Assembly (NCBI RefSeq): GCF_022063185.1
Contig: NZ_CP091919.1
Coordinates: forward strand, 1 to 35,338
Direction of reading: 5' to 3'
DNA length: 35,338 nucleotides
Origin: Nostoc sp. UHCC 0870
GTDB taxonomy: Bacteria > Cyanobacteriota > Cyanobacteriia > Cyanobacteriales > Nostocaceae
The translations under genes were made by a program, and so were the position numbers. The notes beneath the pieces were generated by a model that was not told the DNA's origin, did not search any database, and saw only the letters and a list, made by a program, of their open reading frames with translations. Positions 25,809 through 33,654 of this stretch are shown one piece after another (within the stretch, counting starts at the first letter, position 1; each line of letters begins with the position of its first letter).

Positions 25809-26170
25809 ATAAAAATAAGTCGCGTTCAGTTCTCGGTGCTAATCCTTTAGCAAAAGGCGTTTTCAACAAAACTGAGGTCGAAACTCAGCCACAAGAAGAA
25901 ATAATCAAGAATCAAGAATCTAGATTCTTGATTAAAGGTGATAGAGAAGCAGTGAATCTGCGGCTGCCCATCGAACTCAACGACTGGTTGAACGAACTAC
26001 TGAAAAAAGGCAAGCGTCAACATGGTGCTAAAGTGCCGAAGGAAGTTTGGGTTCAAGCGGCTCTGGAATTGTTCAAAGCCATGCCCGTGAATTGGGAAGA
26101 AATTGATTCAGAAGACAGCTTACGTGCAGTTTTATTGAATCTAGAATCTAGAATAAAGAATCTAGAATGA
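25799..26170 (+). CDS. parB: ParB-like centromere-binding protein (RHH type)
   Basis: A 123-aa partner of ParA, starting within the last codons of parA. Residues 48-95 (DREAVNLRLPIELNDWLNEL, basic KKGKRQ, then KEVWVQAALELFKAMP) fit a ribbon-helix-helix core like other type Ib ParB proteins. The flexible head may activate the ParA ATPase. Its own coding DNA contains a 24-bp perfect palindrome (25910-25933). Its last codons are made of GAATCTA heptamers, so the gene probably carries its own binding sites. Confidence 0.75.
   Translation: MAVNKNKSRSVLGANPLAKGVFNKTEVETQPQEEIIKNQESRFLIKGDREAVNLRLPIELNDWLNELLKKGKRQHGAKVPKEVWVQAALELFKAMPVNWEEIDSEDSLRAVLLNLESRIKNLE
25910..25933. promoter_or_regulatory. 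24-bp perfect palindrome inside parB, candidate parS
   Basis: A perfectly symmetric site centred between 25921 and 25922, with half site AATCAAGAATCT. It shares TCAAGAAT with the operator upstream of parA, and AGAATCTAGA with the heptamer array after parB. Confidence 0.6.
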
Positions 26171-26185
26171 AGAATCTAGAATTTA
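26137..26185 (+). repeat. Seven tandem GAATCTA heptamers at the end of parB
   Basis: Seven 7-bp units in a row: GAATCTA, GAATCTA, GAATAAA, GAATCTA, GAATGAA, GAATCTA, GAATTTA. The array straddles the parB stop. The unit is part of the parS-like palindromes of the same system, which suggests a centromere array; the STRR class of Nostoc heptamers is the alternative. Confidence 0.65.
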
Positions 26186-26486
26186 TGAAGTACAAGACAA
26201 TCTATCTGCGATCGCCAGCGAAAATTTTGGAGAGTCTGAAGAAATCAAAATCAAACATAGATTTAAATCAATGATACTTTCATATTTATTAGTAATAAAC
26301 TAATAAAAAATCACGCAAGTAAGAAAAAAAGTAAGAAATAAATTTTCTTAATTAACTAGAAAGCCTGACTTATAAGGGTTTGGGATAGGTACGACTGAGC
26401 AGACAGATTGCGCGGTCGGGGTTAATAGTGACAATTGAGGAAATCTAGTAGTATGTTGGTACTAAATAATTTGGGAAATTGAAATT
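26186..26486. other. Intergenic region after parB
   Basis: About 300 bases without a gene. It holds a HIP1 site (26209) and an AT-only 9-bp inverted repeat TTTATTAGT (26285-26293 with 26299-26307) followed by A residues. The promoter of the WYL-like gene must lie in the last part. Confidence 0.4.
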
Positions 26487-26924
26487 ATGAGTAAAAAGAA
26501 AAATCAGGGGGATGATTTTAGCTTTCCAAAGTTTAAAGGTGTAAATGGCATAAAAAGTCCAAAGAGAAGTTTTCTTGCAGAACCACCACTACCAAACATT
26601 AAAGTATCAGAACCATCTGTGCCACAGTTCATCACAGGACTAGTTAAACAAGCAATTATGCAAAAGCGTTTAATTGAGTTTTACTACCAAGGTTTACACC
26701 GTATTGCAGAACCTCATATTCTTGGATTAAAGGATGAGGTTATACAGGTTTTAGTGTATCAAGTTATGGGTAAAAGCAGTTCAATGAAACTTCCAGATTG
26801 GAGGCGTATGAACGTTGATGATATGTCAGGTCTTCAAATGCTTGATGAAACTTTTTCTTACAAACATTCCTCTCTTTATGATTGTCATAGTTCATGGGAT
26901 AAAATCTTAGCTATCGTTAGTTAG
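26487..26924 (+). CDS. WYL-like domain protein, 145 aa
   Basis: The first 50 residues are basic and Pro/Ser-rich. Residues about 55-125 read like a single WYL-type sensor domain: AIMQKRLIEFYYQGLHRIAE, then EPHILGLKDEVIQVLVYQVM, and DWRRMNVDDMSGLQML, the beta-strand pattern with the closing Arg/Asp segment of that fold. No helix-turn-helix accompanies it, so it is an orphan domain and not a normal WYL repressor. It is alone between parB and the SLATT-like gene, on the same strand. WYL domains are frequent in defence loci as ligand sensors. The family call is by eye and moderately certain. Confidence 0.55.
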   Translation: MSKKKNQGDDFSFPKFKGVNGIKSPKRSFLAEPPLPNIKVSEPSVPQFITGLVKQAIMQKRLIEFYYQGLHRIAEPHILGLKDEVIQVLVYQVMGKSSSMKLPDWRRMNVDDMSGLQMLDETFSYKHSSLYDCHSSWDKILAIVS

Positions 26925-27061
26925 ACAATTGTGAGCATTGGCATAGTTTTTCTTAGATGCTGTAACCGTCGTTAGGGGTCAGGTTAGTTAGCATTTAATA
27001 GCAGAAAATAGGGACGAAGTATAATAATAGTTTTAATCAGTACATTTGCTACATTAAATTG

Positions 27062-27682
27062 ATGGTGAATAGCTCTTCAGCAGGATTTGATACCGTAATT
27101 AGTGAAGCGTGGGCTACTCTTCAGGATGCCAATCACAAAGCTGTCGCTTATAAGCTTAGAGCATCGCAACTTACTAAATGGAAAAGGCTGAGAGATTTTA
27201 TAAGCTTGGGAGTAGCCCCTGGACTTCTAATAGCTACAACTGTTTGGGATAACGCACTGCTTAGAAATTTTTGTGTTGTGTTTTCAGGGGTATGTTCTCT
27301 ATCTAGCTGGTTATGGTTTCTTTTTGGTTTTTCCTACAATTGGGACAATCAACTTCGAGTAAGCATAGATATTCCACCAAAACTAGAAGAAATAGTTTCC
27401 GCCATGAAAGAAAATCTTGAGATTTTAGGTCATGCTAGGAACAATAACAATCTTCAAGCTTCCGAAGTTGCAATTACAAAATTAAGAAATCTTATACAGC
27501 AAGTAAATTCTCTACGTCAAGAAATAGAGCGTGACCAAGTTTATGTAAGCCCTTGGATGAACTTAATAGCTACACAAAATACATTGCAGTTTTGCAATGC
27601 TAAATGGGGTAAAAGTAGCCAAGACACATTTTGCCGCCATGCAAAGCTTGAAAGGCTTGCTATGAAGGAGTTACAGAAATAA
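27062..27682 (+). CDS. Two-TM SLATT-like protein with transposon-derived C-terminus
   Basis: A 206-aa protein starting at ATG 27062 (TTG 27059 possible). Residues about 10-45 form a basic helix, and two membrane segments lie at about 45-62 and 68-88 (LLRNFCVVFSGVCSLSSWLW). A cytoplasmic coiled-coil region follows. This order matches SLATT-type two-TM effectors, which sit in defence operons and are thought to form membrane pores; the match is by architecture only. The last 26 or so codons coincide with a degenerate Tn3-type terminal repeat (27606-27642), so the native C-terminus was probably replaced by transposon sequence. No partner sensor such as a nucleotidyltransferase is next to it. Confidence 0.6.
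   Translation: MVNSSSAGFDTVISEAWATLQDANHKAVAYKLRASQLTKWKRLRDFISLGVAPGLLIATTVWDNALLRNFCVVFSGVCSLSSWLWFLFGFSYNWDNQLRVSIDIPPKLEEIVSAMKENLEILGHARNNNNLQASEVAITKLRNLIQQVNSLRQEIERDQVYVSPWMNLIATQNTLQFCNAKWGKSSQDTFCRHAKLERLAMKELQK
27606..27642 (+). repeat. Solo Tn3-type terminal repeat inside the SLATT-like gene
   Basis: These 37 bases match the left terminal repeat of the adjacent transposon at 32 of 37 positions, in the same orientation and 132 bp away. Weaker similarity continues inward (TTGAAA). It marks an end of an older related element. Confidence 0.7.
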
Positions 27683-27817
27683 AATAGCTCTTTTCATCAA
27701 AAAACGGAGAAAAAGCTGATTTTAACTGTACCAATAAGGGGTAAAAGTAGCGAAGAGAGAATTTGCCGCCACGCGACGGCTGAAAATCTTACCCAGATTA
27801 GGTTTCAGAAAAAAAAA

Positions 27818-30772
27818 TCAAGGAGACGCAGCATCAATTTGTAATCGCTCGTTCATATCCAGTCGAAAAGTGCCGTAAGGGTTAACATGTACCCAAATCA
27901 ACGGTGATAACGCCCGGAAATCTTCTTGTCTCATCTGCTTCATCCAAGTGGCTTCTGCTAAAACCCTTTGAATCATCAGCGTATTGATGTAAACAAGGCT
28001 GATTTGCAGCAAATGGAGGCACAAAACCGATAATTCTTGTTCATCTAGGCGGTTAGTAGCAATTTCACTGTTTTTGCCGTAAAAAATAAAACCATTAGCA
28101 CTATTCCAGTTTTCCACCACATTCAGCCCTTCATTAATCTCACGTCGTAAAGCCTCAGAGTTGAGGTAGTGACACAGAAATATAGTTTTCACTGCTCTAC
28201 CTAGCTCAGAAAGTGCCTTTTGTGTTGGATGTTGAGGAGAAGAACGGCTAAAACGTTTCAAAATCGTGTCTGCTTCCGCCGTTCCTAAACGTAAAGCAGT
28301 AGTATATTTAATCATCTGGTCATACTGCTGGCGAATCAGTTCCCAATCAATCGCTTTAGTCAGTACAAGTTGTAAATTAGGAAAATCTTGTTTTTGTCCA
28401 GCACTTGGTAGATATAACTTTTGGGAGCCGATGCGCTTGATCCGAGGCATCAACTCAAAGCCCAGTAAACGGCAAAAGCCAAAGGCAATTTCATTTTGAC
28501 CGTGGGTGTCTACATAGTTTTTCTTTACTTTCATATCAGTGCAATGCCGTAGAAGACCCTCAATCATTGCTGCCACTTCCGAAGAAGAACAAGTCTTAAG
28601 CTGAGAGTAGATGCAGGCAGATTTTTTCTCAACGTGCCAATAGATCATCACTCCCCGACCTCCGTAGCGGATATGCCATTCTGTCATCAAATTTTGATCC
28701 CACGAGCCAAACTTTTTGGAATCACTAGCACACGCTGTCGTACCTTCTCCCCAAATTGCTACCTTACGAACATTGAAAGTAGCATTTACAACTTCTGCGA
28801 TAGCATTACGCAAGTGTTCTCGGTGAATGTAGTGCTTTTTGACATAACGCAGATCATACTCTAAGTCACTGTTAATTCCTCCGCACATACGCTTGAGTCC
28901 AGTATTACTACCCAATCCATACAAACACAACAACAATCGTCGTTGTAGGGTTTCTCGGTCTAGGTTAGAACGCACACCCGTATTCTTGAAATGATTAGTA
29001 AAACCAATCCGCAGGTCGGCTTCTTTCAACATATCCAGCAAACTGGTCAGGGGCCAGCGTCTTTCTATCTCACGTTTAAGTTGCAAGATATTGAGTGGTT
29101 CTGGCTGTGCTTCTAGAGGAGAGACGCTAATCCAGCCATTTTTCTTCTTTTGAATCTTGACTTTAGTATTGCTGGGCATTCCTTTATCCAGCATTGTTAA
29201 AGCCTGAGTCATTTCCTGCTGGAGTTGGCTGATAAAAGTGAGAGCATCTAATGGTTGCCCTAAAGCCAAGTAGTAGGTTTCTCGATGTACTTCAAAGTCT
29301 TGGGGCAAGTCTTCTTCTGGGTTACAGTAGCGTTTAGCCCCAACTACCCAAATTTCCTTGGAGCGCAGCTTATCTCGCAGTGCCTGTAGCACGCATATTT
29401 CATAATTGACCCGATTTACCCGTTCCTGCCCATCCTTGTCCTGTTCCAAAATCAGGTGGCGTTGCTCCTTGGAGAGAACACCATTGATGAACAATTCCTC
29501 ACCGATTGCATAGTATCGCTGATTGCTGGATTGGTATCTTTTAAGCAATGACAAAGCAGAAATTACTGGGCGGTGCATATCATTATTAGAGCGAAACTCT
29601 AGTGTGGATAGCAGTTGAGGAACCATGCGCCGATAGTGATGCAGATATGATGAACGCATCACTGTGTAAACCTTTTCCTCATATGTAGGACTGTTAGATT
29701 TATATTCTTTGACTACCGCTTGCAGTGTTTTCGGGCTAACTACTGGGTAAACAACATCCTTAACAGGTTCTTCTGGACGTTCGAGTGAAGCTTGAGCAAT
29801 TTCAAATAACAAGCGTGGCTTACCATCCACCTGTTTAAATTCCTCAATAAGTTGTTTATCCACCCGCCGTTCGGCATTAACATAAATGCGGTGGATAATT
29901 TGAATGAGCAACTCCACCAAACTGTCGGTAATCTCTTGGTTGCGTTGCCAGCAGAAGGCTGCCACTAATGTGTAGCGAATTTTCGCAGGATGACGACGCA
30001 GTTCGCGGGGTGTTTCTGCGCTAGCCCGCCGACGGTAGTGAGTAATAATTTTGGGGGGAACATTAGCAAACAGTTTGGTCGGTAGTCCCAAATCCCGGAT
30101 ACATTCAAGTTTGGAGACTTCTTTGAAGATACTCTTGAGACTGGTACGACCGGGGTCTGTTTTGAGGAAATTGAAGACCGACTGTTTAAATTGGCTCTGG
30201 TCATCATCTAGAGCATCTTGAGTATTGAGAAGGGCATCCATTTTGGTCAGCGTTTCTGATTCAATTTGGTTGAAGATGCCAGCACAGAATTCTTTTTCAG
30301 TAGTGACGACCGCAGACCGAATCAGCCGTTCTACCGCTTCGGGTATTGGTGGTTCTAACTTTAACTCCCGTAAACGTTGATACACTGCTGCTTCTAATGA
30401 GGAGGCTTGACGGTCGTATGCCAAGACAAATTCGCACAACCAAGCAATCAGTTCTGTTTTGTCTTGTGGGTTGAATTCTCGAAAACCAAAGAATTCACGG
30501 ATTTCAGCGCGATGACGTTCAATAGTGCGTCCATGAAACGAGTATTCACCATATTGTTTTGGCGATACGGAGAGAAGTCTCGCAATGTAAGAAACAATCT
30601 GTTTGGGAACTTCCTGTTTGGTGCGGGGGAATTTTGCTTCCATCTGGAAGAATTTCAGTAGCACAGCAAAGCCCAAGCGATTTTCCTCACTTTTATTTGA
30701 CAGCAGTGCCATTTCTGTTGGCAGGAGCGTAAAATTTTCTACCAGTTCTTCTGCATCCCATTGACGTTTCAC
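27818..30772 (-). CDS. tnpA: Tn3-family transposase TnpA
   Basis: A 984-aa transposase of normal length. The N-terminal part has the DUF4158-like region (ENFTLLPTEMALLSNKSEEN). The C-terminal catalytic domain has the DDE residues in their usual context: Asp in CASDSKKFGSWDQN, Asp in NYVDTHGQNE, Glu in GLNVVENWNSANGF. It is intact, with no frameshift. Its stop is 44 bases inside the left terminal repeat. It reads away from the resolvase, with the res site between them; resolvase bound there should repress both genes. Confidence 0.95.
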   Translation of the reverse strand: MKRQWDAEELVENFTLLPTEMALLSNKSEENRLGFAVLLKFFQMEAKFPRTKQEVPKQIVSYIARLLSVSPKQYGEYSFHGRTIERHRAEIREFFGFREFNPQDKTELIAWLCEFVLAYDRQASSLEAAVYQRLRELKLEPPIPEAVERLIRSAVVTTEKEFCAGIFNQIESETLTKMDALLNTQDALDDDQSQFKQSVFNFLKTDPGRTSLKSIFKEVSKLECIRDLGLPTKLFANVPPKIITHYRRRASAETPRELRRHPAKIRYTLVAAFCWQRNQEITDSLVELLIQIIHRIYVNAERRVDKQLIEEFKQVDGKPRLLFEIAQASLERPEEPVKDVVYPVVSPKTLQAVVKEYKSNSPTYEEKVYTVMRSSYLHHYRRMVPQLLSTLEFRSNNDMHRPVISALSLLKRYQSSNQRYYAIGEELFINGVLSKEQRHLILEQDKDGQERVNRVNYEICVLQALRDKLRSKEIWVVGAKRYCNPEEDLPQDFEVHRETYYLALGQPLDALTFISQLQQEMTQALTMLDKGMPSNTKVKIQKKKNGWISVSPLEAQPEPLNILQLKREIERRWPLTSLLDMLKEADLRIGFTNHFKNTGVRSNLDRETLQRRLLLCLYGLGSNTGLKRMCGGINSDLEYDLRYVKKHYIHREHLRNAIAEVVNATFNVRKVAIWGEGTTACASDSKKFGSWDQNLMTEWHIRYGGRGVMIYWHVEKKSACIYSQLKTCSSSEVAAMIEGLLRHCTDMKVKKNYVDTHGQNEIAFGFCRLLGFELMPRIKRIGSQKLYLPSAGQKQDFPNLQLVLTKAIDWELIRQQYDQMIKYTTALRLGTAEADTILKRFSRSSPQHPTQKALSELGRAVKTIFLCHYLNSEALRREINEGLNVVENWNSANGFIFYGKNSEIATNRLDEQELSVLCLHLLQISLVYINTLMIQRVLAEATWMKQMRQEDFRALSPLIWVHVNPYGTFRLDMNERLQIDAASP

Positions 30773-30910
30773 TCCTTACCGTTCCTCACCCTAGTCATAG
30801 GATACAAAAGTTTATCTAATTATCGTATCAGCTAAAGTATAAGTTATTTGATACACTAAAATTGAACAGTGCAGTACGGGTTTGAGACCGACAAAATCCA
30901 GAGGGTTTAA
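30773..30910. promoter_or_regulatory. res site and divergent promoters of the transposon
   Basis: 138 bases between tnpA and tnpR. GATAC/GTATC motifs recur at 30801, 30825 and 30850. GTATCA (30825-30830) and TGATAC (30849-30854) enclose a 30-bp site of the size of a resolvase crossover site. A related sequence is found outside the transposon at 32262-32345. Confidence 0.65.
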
Positions 30911-32131
30911 TTGGTACAAAGAGTTGCCATTTATTGCCGAGTTTCTACAACTGATCAGTCCTGTCAGCGACAAGAACGGGACTTAGTAGAGTATGCGGCC
31001 TTGAGTGGCTATCAAGTGGTTGGAGTTTGGAAGGAAACAATTTCTGGGACTAAAAATAGCCGTACCGAGCGATCTGTTGTGATGGCGTTAGCTCAAAGTC
31101 ATAAAATTGATGCCATTCTGGTAACGGAGATGACCCGTTGGGGACGCAGCACCATTGACCTGATTGAGACGTTGCAGTCACTCCATAGTTGGGGTGTTTC
31201 CTTAATTGCTCAAACTGGATTGCAATTTGATTTGAATACACCACAAGGCAGGCTAATTGCTCATTTAATGGCATCCTTGGCTGAATTTGAACGGGATTTG
31301 GTGCGAGAAAGAGTGCGTTCGGGGGTGGCGGCGGCTAAAGCACGAGGTCAAAAATTTGGCAGGCAACCGGGACAACGGGTGAAAGCAGACAAGTTAGCCC
31401 CCAAAGTTTTGCAGATGGTGCAAACTGGTTACTCCTACCGCAAAATTGCTGCTTCGCTACATCTATCGAAAACAACGGTCTTAGATATTGTCAAACGACA
31501 TCGACTTTCGTCAAATGCAGCTAAGGACAATCAGACAAATTTGATATCTAATCTTGAGCAAGCAACTATGGCTTCAAAAAAATCTGCAAGTAATCAAACC
31601 GTTTACCAACTCAAAATCACCCTCAAGAACATTCGACCCCCTATTTGGAGAAGGATACAGGTATTAAGTTCGACGACGCTTGAACAGCTACATCTGATTG
31701 TGCAAGAGGTAATGGGCTGGGATAACTATCATATGCACCAATTTTCCATTGCTGGCATTGATTATGGTCAAACTCAAAGAGAGTTTAATGTGCGTTCAGA
31801 AAAGACTGTAAAGCTAAGTCAGGTGGTTAAGAGTGAGAAGTTCAAATTTTCTTACACTTACGATTTTGGAGATAGCTGGGAACACGAAATTTTGGTAGAA
31901 AAAGAACTACCATCAACTCCTAATACAAACTACCCCATATGTATCACTGGGAAGCGTGCTTGTCCTCCTGAAGATTGTGGTGGTTCTTGGGGCTATGCAG
32001 AGTTACTGGAAATTATTACTTCACCGTCACATCCAGAATACGAAGAGAGGATGGAGTGGGTAGGTGAAAGCTTTAATCCAGATACCTTCGACATCAATGA
32101 AGTTAATCAAAGGTTACAAGAATTCAAATAA
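30911..32131 (+). CDS. tnpR: Serine resolvase fused to a pRiA4b ORF-3-like domain
   Basis: A 406-aa protein starting at TTG 30911. Residues 1-140 are a serine resolvase catalytic domain: VAIYCRVSTTDQ with nucleophile Ser12, TEMTRWGRS, and LIAHLMASLAEFERDLVRER. Residues about 165-195 are the DNA-binding HTH (GYSYRKIAASLHLSKTTVLD). After a linker, residues about 225-406 match the plasmid pRiA4b ORF-3 family (YQLKITLKNIRPPIWRRIQV, then YTYDFGDSWEHEI, CPPEDCGGSWGY). The first half resolves cointegrates at the res site. The role of the second domain is unknown; the family is also seen as a separate gene in IS1096-type elements. Fusion within one reading frame is unusual. Confidence 0.9.
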   Translation: MVQRVAIYCRVSTTDQSCQRQERDLVEYAALSGYQVVGVWKETISGTKNSRTERSVVMALAQSHKIDAILVTEMTRWGRSTIDLIETLQSLHSWGVSLIAQTGLQFDLNTPQGRLIAHLMASLAEFERDLVRERVRSGVAAAKARGQKFGRQPGQRVKADKLAPKVLQMVQTGYSYRKIAASLHLSKTTVLDIVKRHRLSSNAAKDNQTNLISNLEQATMASKKSASNQTVYQLKITLKNIRPPIWRRIQVLSSTTLEQLHLIVQEVMGWDNYHMHQFSIAGIDYGQTQREFNVRSEKTVKLSQVVKSEKFKFSYTYDFGDSWEHEILVEKELPSTPNTNYPICITGKRACPPEDCGGSWGYAELLEIITSPSHPEYEERMEWVGESFNPDTFDINEVNQRLQEFK

Positions 32132-32261
32132 TTTACTGGTATCTCCAATAACATAACAGTTTTGGTAGGTAAATTAGCTTTTTTTTCTGAAATGCTTTCT
32201 AGATATGCTTTTCAGCCATTGCGTGGCGGCAAATTCTCTCTTCGCTACTTTTACCCCAATA

Positions 32262-32345
32262 AAAGTCTAAGTTATTTGGCACAGACTTTTGTCACGTAGC
32301 CACAAGGGTTTCAGGCTCTAAAAATTAGAAGGGTTCAAATGGTAC
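32262..32345 (+). repeat. res-like remnant of an older related transposon
   Basis: These 84 bases align without gaps to 30834-30917 (the resolvase start and res site of the intact element), 53 of 84 identical, with the matches clustered at both ends (AAGTTATTTG, GGGTTT, GGGTT then GGTAC). An ATG stands where the resolvase start codon is. The next 29 codons (MVRIKVVDLP onward) end in a stop just past the first arm of the 32-bp inverted repeat. Confidence 0.45.
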
Positions 32346-32391
32346 GAATAAAAGTAGTGGATCTACCCTTATATCTACCCTATATAGGCGA

Positions 32392-32759
32392 AAATAGAAG
32401 GTTCGTGTCACCAAGTGCAGCCTTGTAAAGTTTTGTAAAAATGACCGATTTTTGAGGGTTAATTGATAAGAAATACAAATAATAACTTTGCCTAGTTTGT
32501 CTCCTTTTAGGCAATGTTTTTTAGTTTCGAGACGGAGCAATAATACTTTGAAACACGAACTTCCAGGTACTCCAAGCTCCGTTTTTGGCAAAGTTTTTTT
32601 ACTGTCTCTGCGCTAGAAAACCTATTTGTGCAACTTATAGTTTTACGATGCCTGCGGCGGGCGTAGCGATCGCGCTTAAATCTTGTATCAATCTCTGTAA
32701 CTGTTGCTACATAAGGTTTATAACCATAGGCTGCACTTGGTGACACGAACCTTCTATTT
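32392..32759. repeat. 32-bp perfect inverted repeat enclosing about 304 bases
   Basis: Arms at 32392-32423 and 32728-32759 are exact reverse complements, and similarity continues weakly outward (CTATATAGG). The interior has a HIP1 site and a minus-strand frame (32507-32746, 79 aa) whose start lies in the right arm. Both arms, read outward-in, encode NRRFVSPSAA. It may be a small non-autonomous element or a partial inverted duplication of a gene end. No transposase is present. Confidence 0.6.
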
Positions 32760-32776
32760 AGTCCATATAGGAAGCT

Positions 32777-33014
32777 TGCAAGGACAGTTGTCGGATTTTT
32801 TTAACTAACCAAACGTTGACACACTCACAGATATTCCATGCAAAAATAACTTTTTCAACTCAAGGTGATCTAATGAACAAGTTCATACTACTGATTTTGG
32901 TAATAACTATCTACTGTTTTAGAGGTCAAGCCTGATGCCAACTTCCTAGACACAGCATTGAGAGTTATGGTTCTGATTGAAAAAGTAGAACAATTGTTTG
33001 GGAAGAAGCCTGAA
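32777..33014 (+). pseudogene. Broken copy of the small membrane-protein gene
   Basis: A direct duplicate of 33271-33511, about 238 bp, nearly identical. It keeps the leader and AAGGTGA site and starts at ATG 32873 with the same MNKFILLILV. It lacks two bases near 32905-32920, so the frame ends after 20 codons. Its 3' end is lost where a HIP1 site and the strong hairpin begin. Confidence 0.7.
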
Positions 33015-33044
33015 GAGCGATCGCTAGACGCGTTTAGACTACCC

Positions 33045-33097
33045 TCAGTGATAGCTTTACATGGATACCTACGGTATCCATGTAAAGCTATCACTGA
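33045..33097. repeat. Perfect 25-bp stem hairpin
   Basis: Bases 33045-33069 and 33073-33097 are exact reverse complements around a 3-base loop TAC. No T-run follows, so it is not a typical terminator. It lies just after the truncated gene copy and may be a tiny mobile palindrome or the scar of one. Confidence 0.7.
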
Positions 33098-33367
33098 ATA
33101 AATAGAAATAAGATTATACCATTGCTAACTTCTGCTGCTAGCACGGCTATCAAATTTTTACTATTCAATTAGAAGAGGCCAATTCCTATTTTCAAATATA
33201 ACCGTGACACGGCTGATATGTCAAGGCAGGCTAACAGTAAACGCTTTCAAAAACTTAATGCGATCGCTTCTGCAAGGACAGTTGTCGGATTTTTTTAACT
33301 AACCAAACGTTGACACACTCACAGATATTCCATGCAGCAAATAACTTGTTCAACTCAAGGTGATCTA

Positions 33368-33586
33368 ATGAACAAGTTCATACTACTGATTTTGGTAATA
33401 ATCATCTGTCATTTCACAGAGGTCAAGCCTGATGCCAACTTCCTAGACACAGCATTGAGAGTTATGGTTCTGATTGAAAAAGTAGAACAATTGTTTGGGA
33501 AGAAGCCTGAAAGGGAAAAGTTAACTCAATACAGAAAGCCACATGAGGAGAAAAAATCAAAAAAATCGAGTAAAAAATCTTTGTAG
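33368..33586 (+). CDS. Small single-TM protein with basic tail
   Basis: A 72-aa protein. ATG 33368 is chosen because AAGGTGA lies just upstream; an in-frame ATG at 33332 has no such site. Residues 1-15 (MNKFILLILVIIICH) are one membrane segment or signal-like anchor. Residues about 25-45 form an amphipathic helix (RVMVLIEKVEQLFGKKPE), and the last 20 residues are Lys/Ser-rich. It is the intact copy of the duplicated pair. It could be a toxin-like or membrane-associated small protein; there is no direct evidence. A strong terminator follows. Confidence 0.6.
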   Translation: MNKFILLILVIIICHFTEVKPDANFLDTALRVMVLIEKVEQLFGKKPEREKLTQYRKPHEEKKSKKSSKKSL

Positions 33587-33592
33587 ATAATC

Positions 33593-33629
33593 AATAGTGT
33601 CTCAATTGATAACTGAGACACTATTTTTA
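33593..33629. terminator. Strong bidirectional terminator between convergent genes
   Basis: A perfect 12-bp stem AATAGTGTCTCA (33593-33604 with 33614-33625), with a T-run on the right and A-rich sequence on the left. It lies between the end of the small membrane-protein gene and the end of the relaxase gene, so it can serve both. Confidence 0.8.
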
Positions 33630-33654
33630 AGCATAGCTACTATAGCAGCTTTAT

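Larger units (their letters stand above)
27738..32257. mobile_element. Intact Tn3-family transposon, 4,520 bp
   Basis: Both ends carry the same 37-bp inverted repeat starting GGGGTAAAAGTAGCGAAG (27738-27774 and 32221-32257, identical). Similarity continues inward to about 51 bp (GGCTGAAAA). The element is flanked by a perfect 5-bp target duplication AATAA (27733-27737 and 32258-32262), the length Tn3 elements make, so the insertion is probably recent. It contains tnpA (minus), a res region and a divergent serine resolvase with an added domain (plus). No other passenger gene is present. Confidence 0.95.

Noticed and set aside
26137..26185. CRISPR array or transposon end at the GAATCTA repeats
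   Set aside because: The 7-bp units have no spacers and no nearby cas genes or terminal repeats.
32507..32746. 79-aa minus-strand gene within the 32-bp inverted-repeat element
   Set aside because: It starts in the repeat arm, is Arg/Lys-rich without a recognisable fold, and has no ribosome-binding site. It may be a gene fragment.
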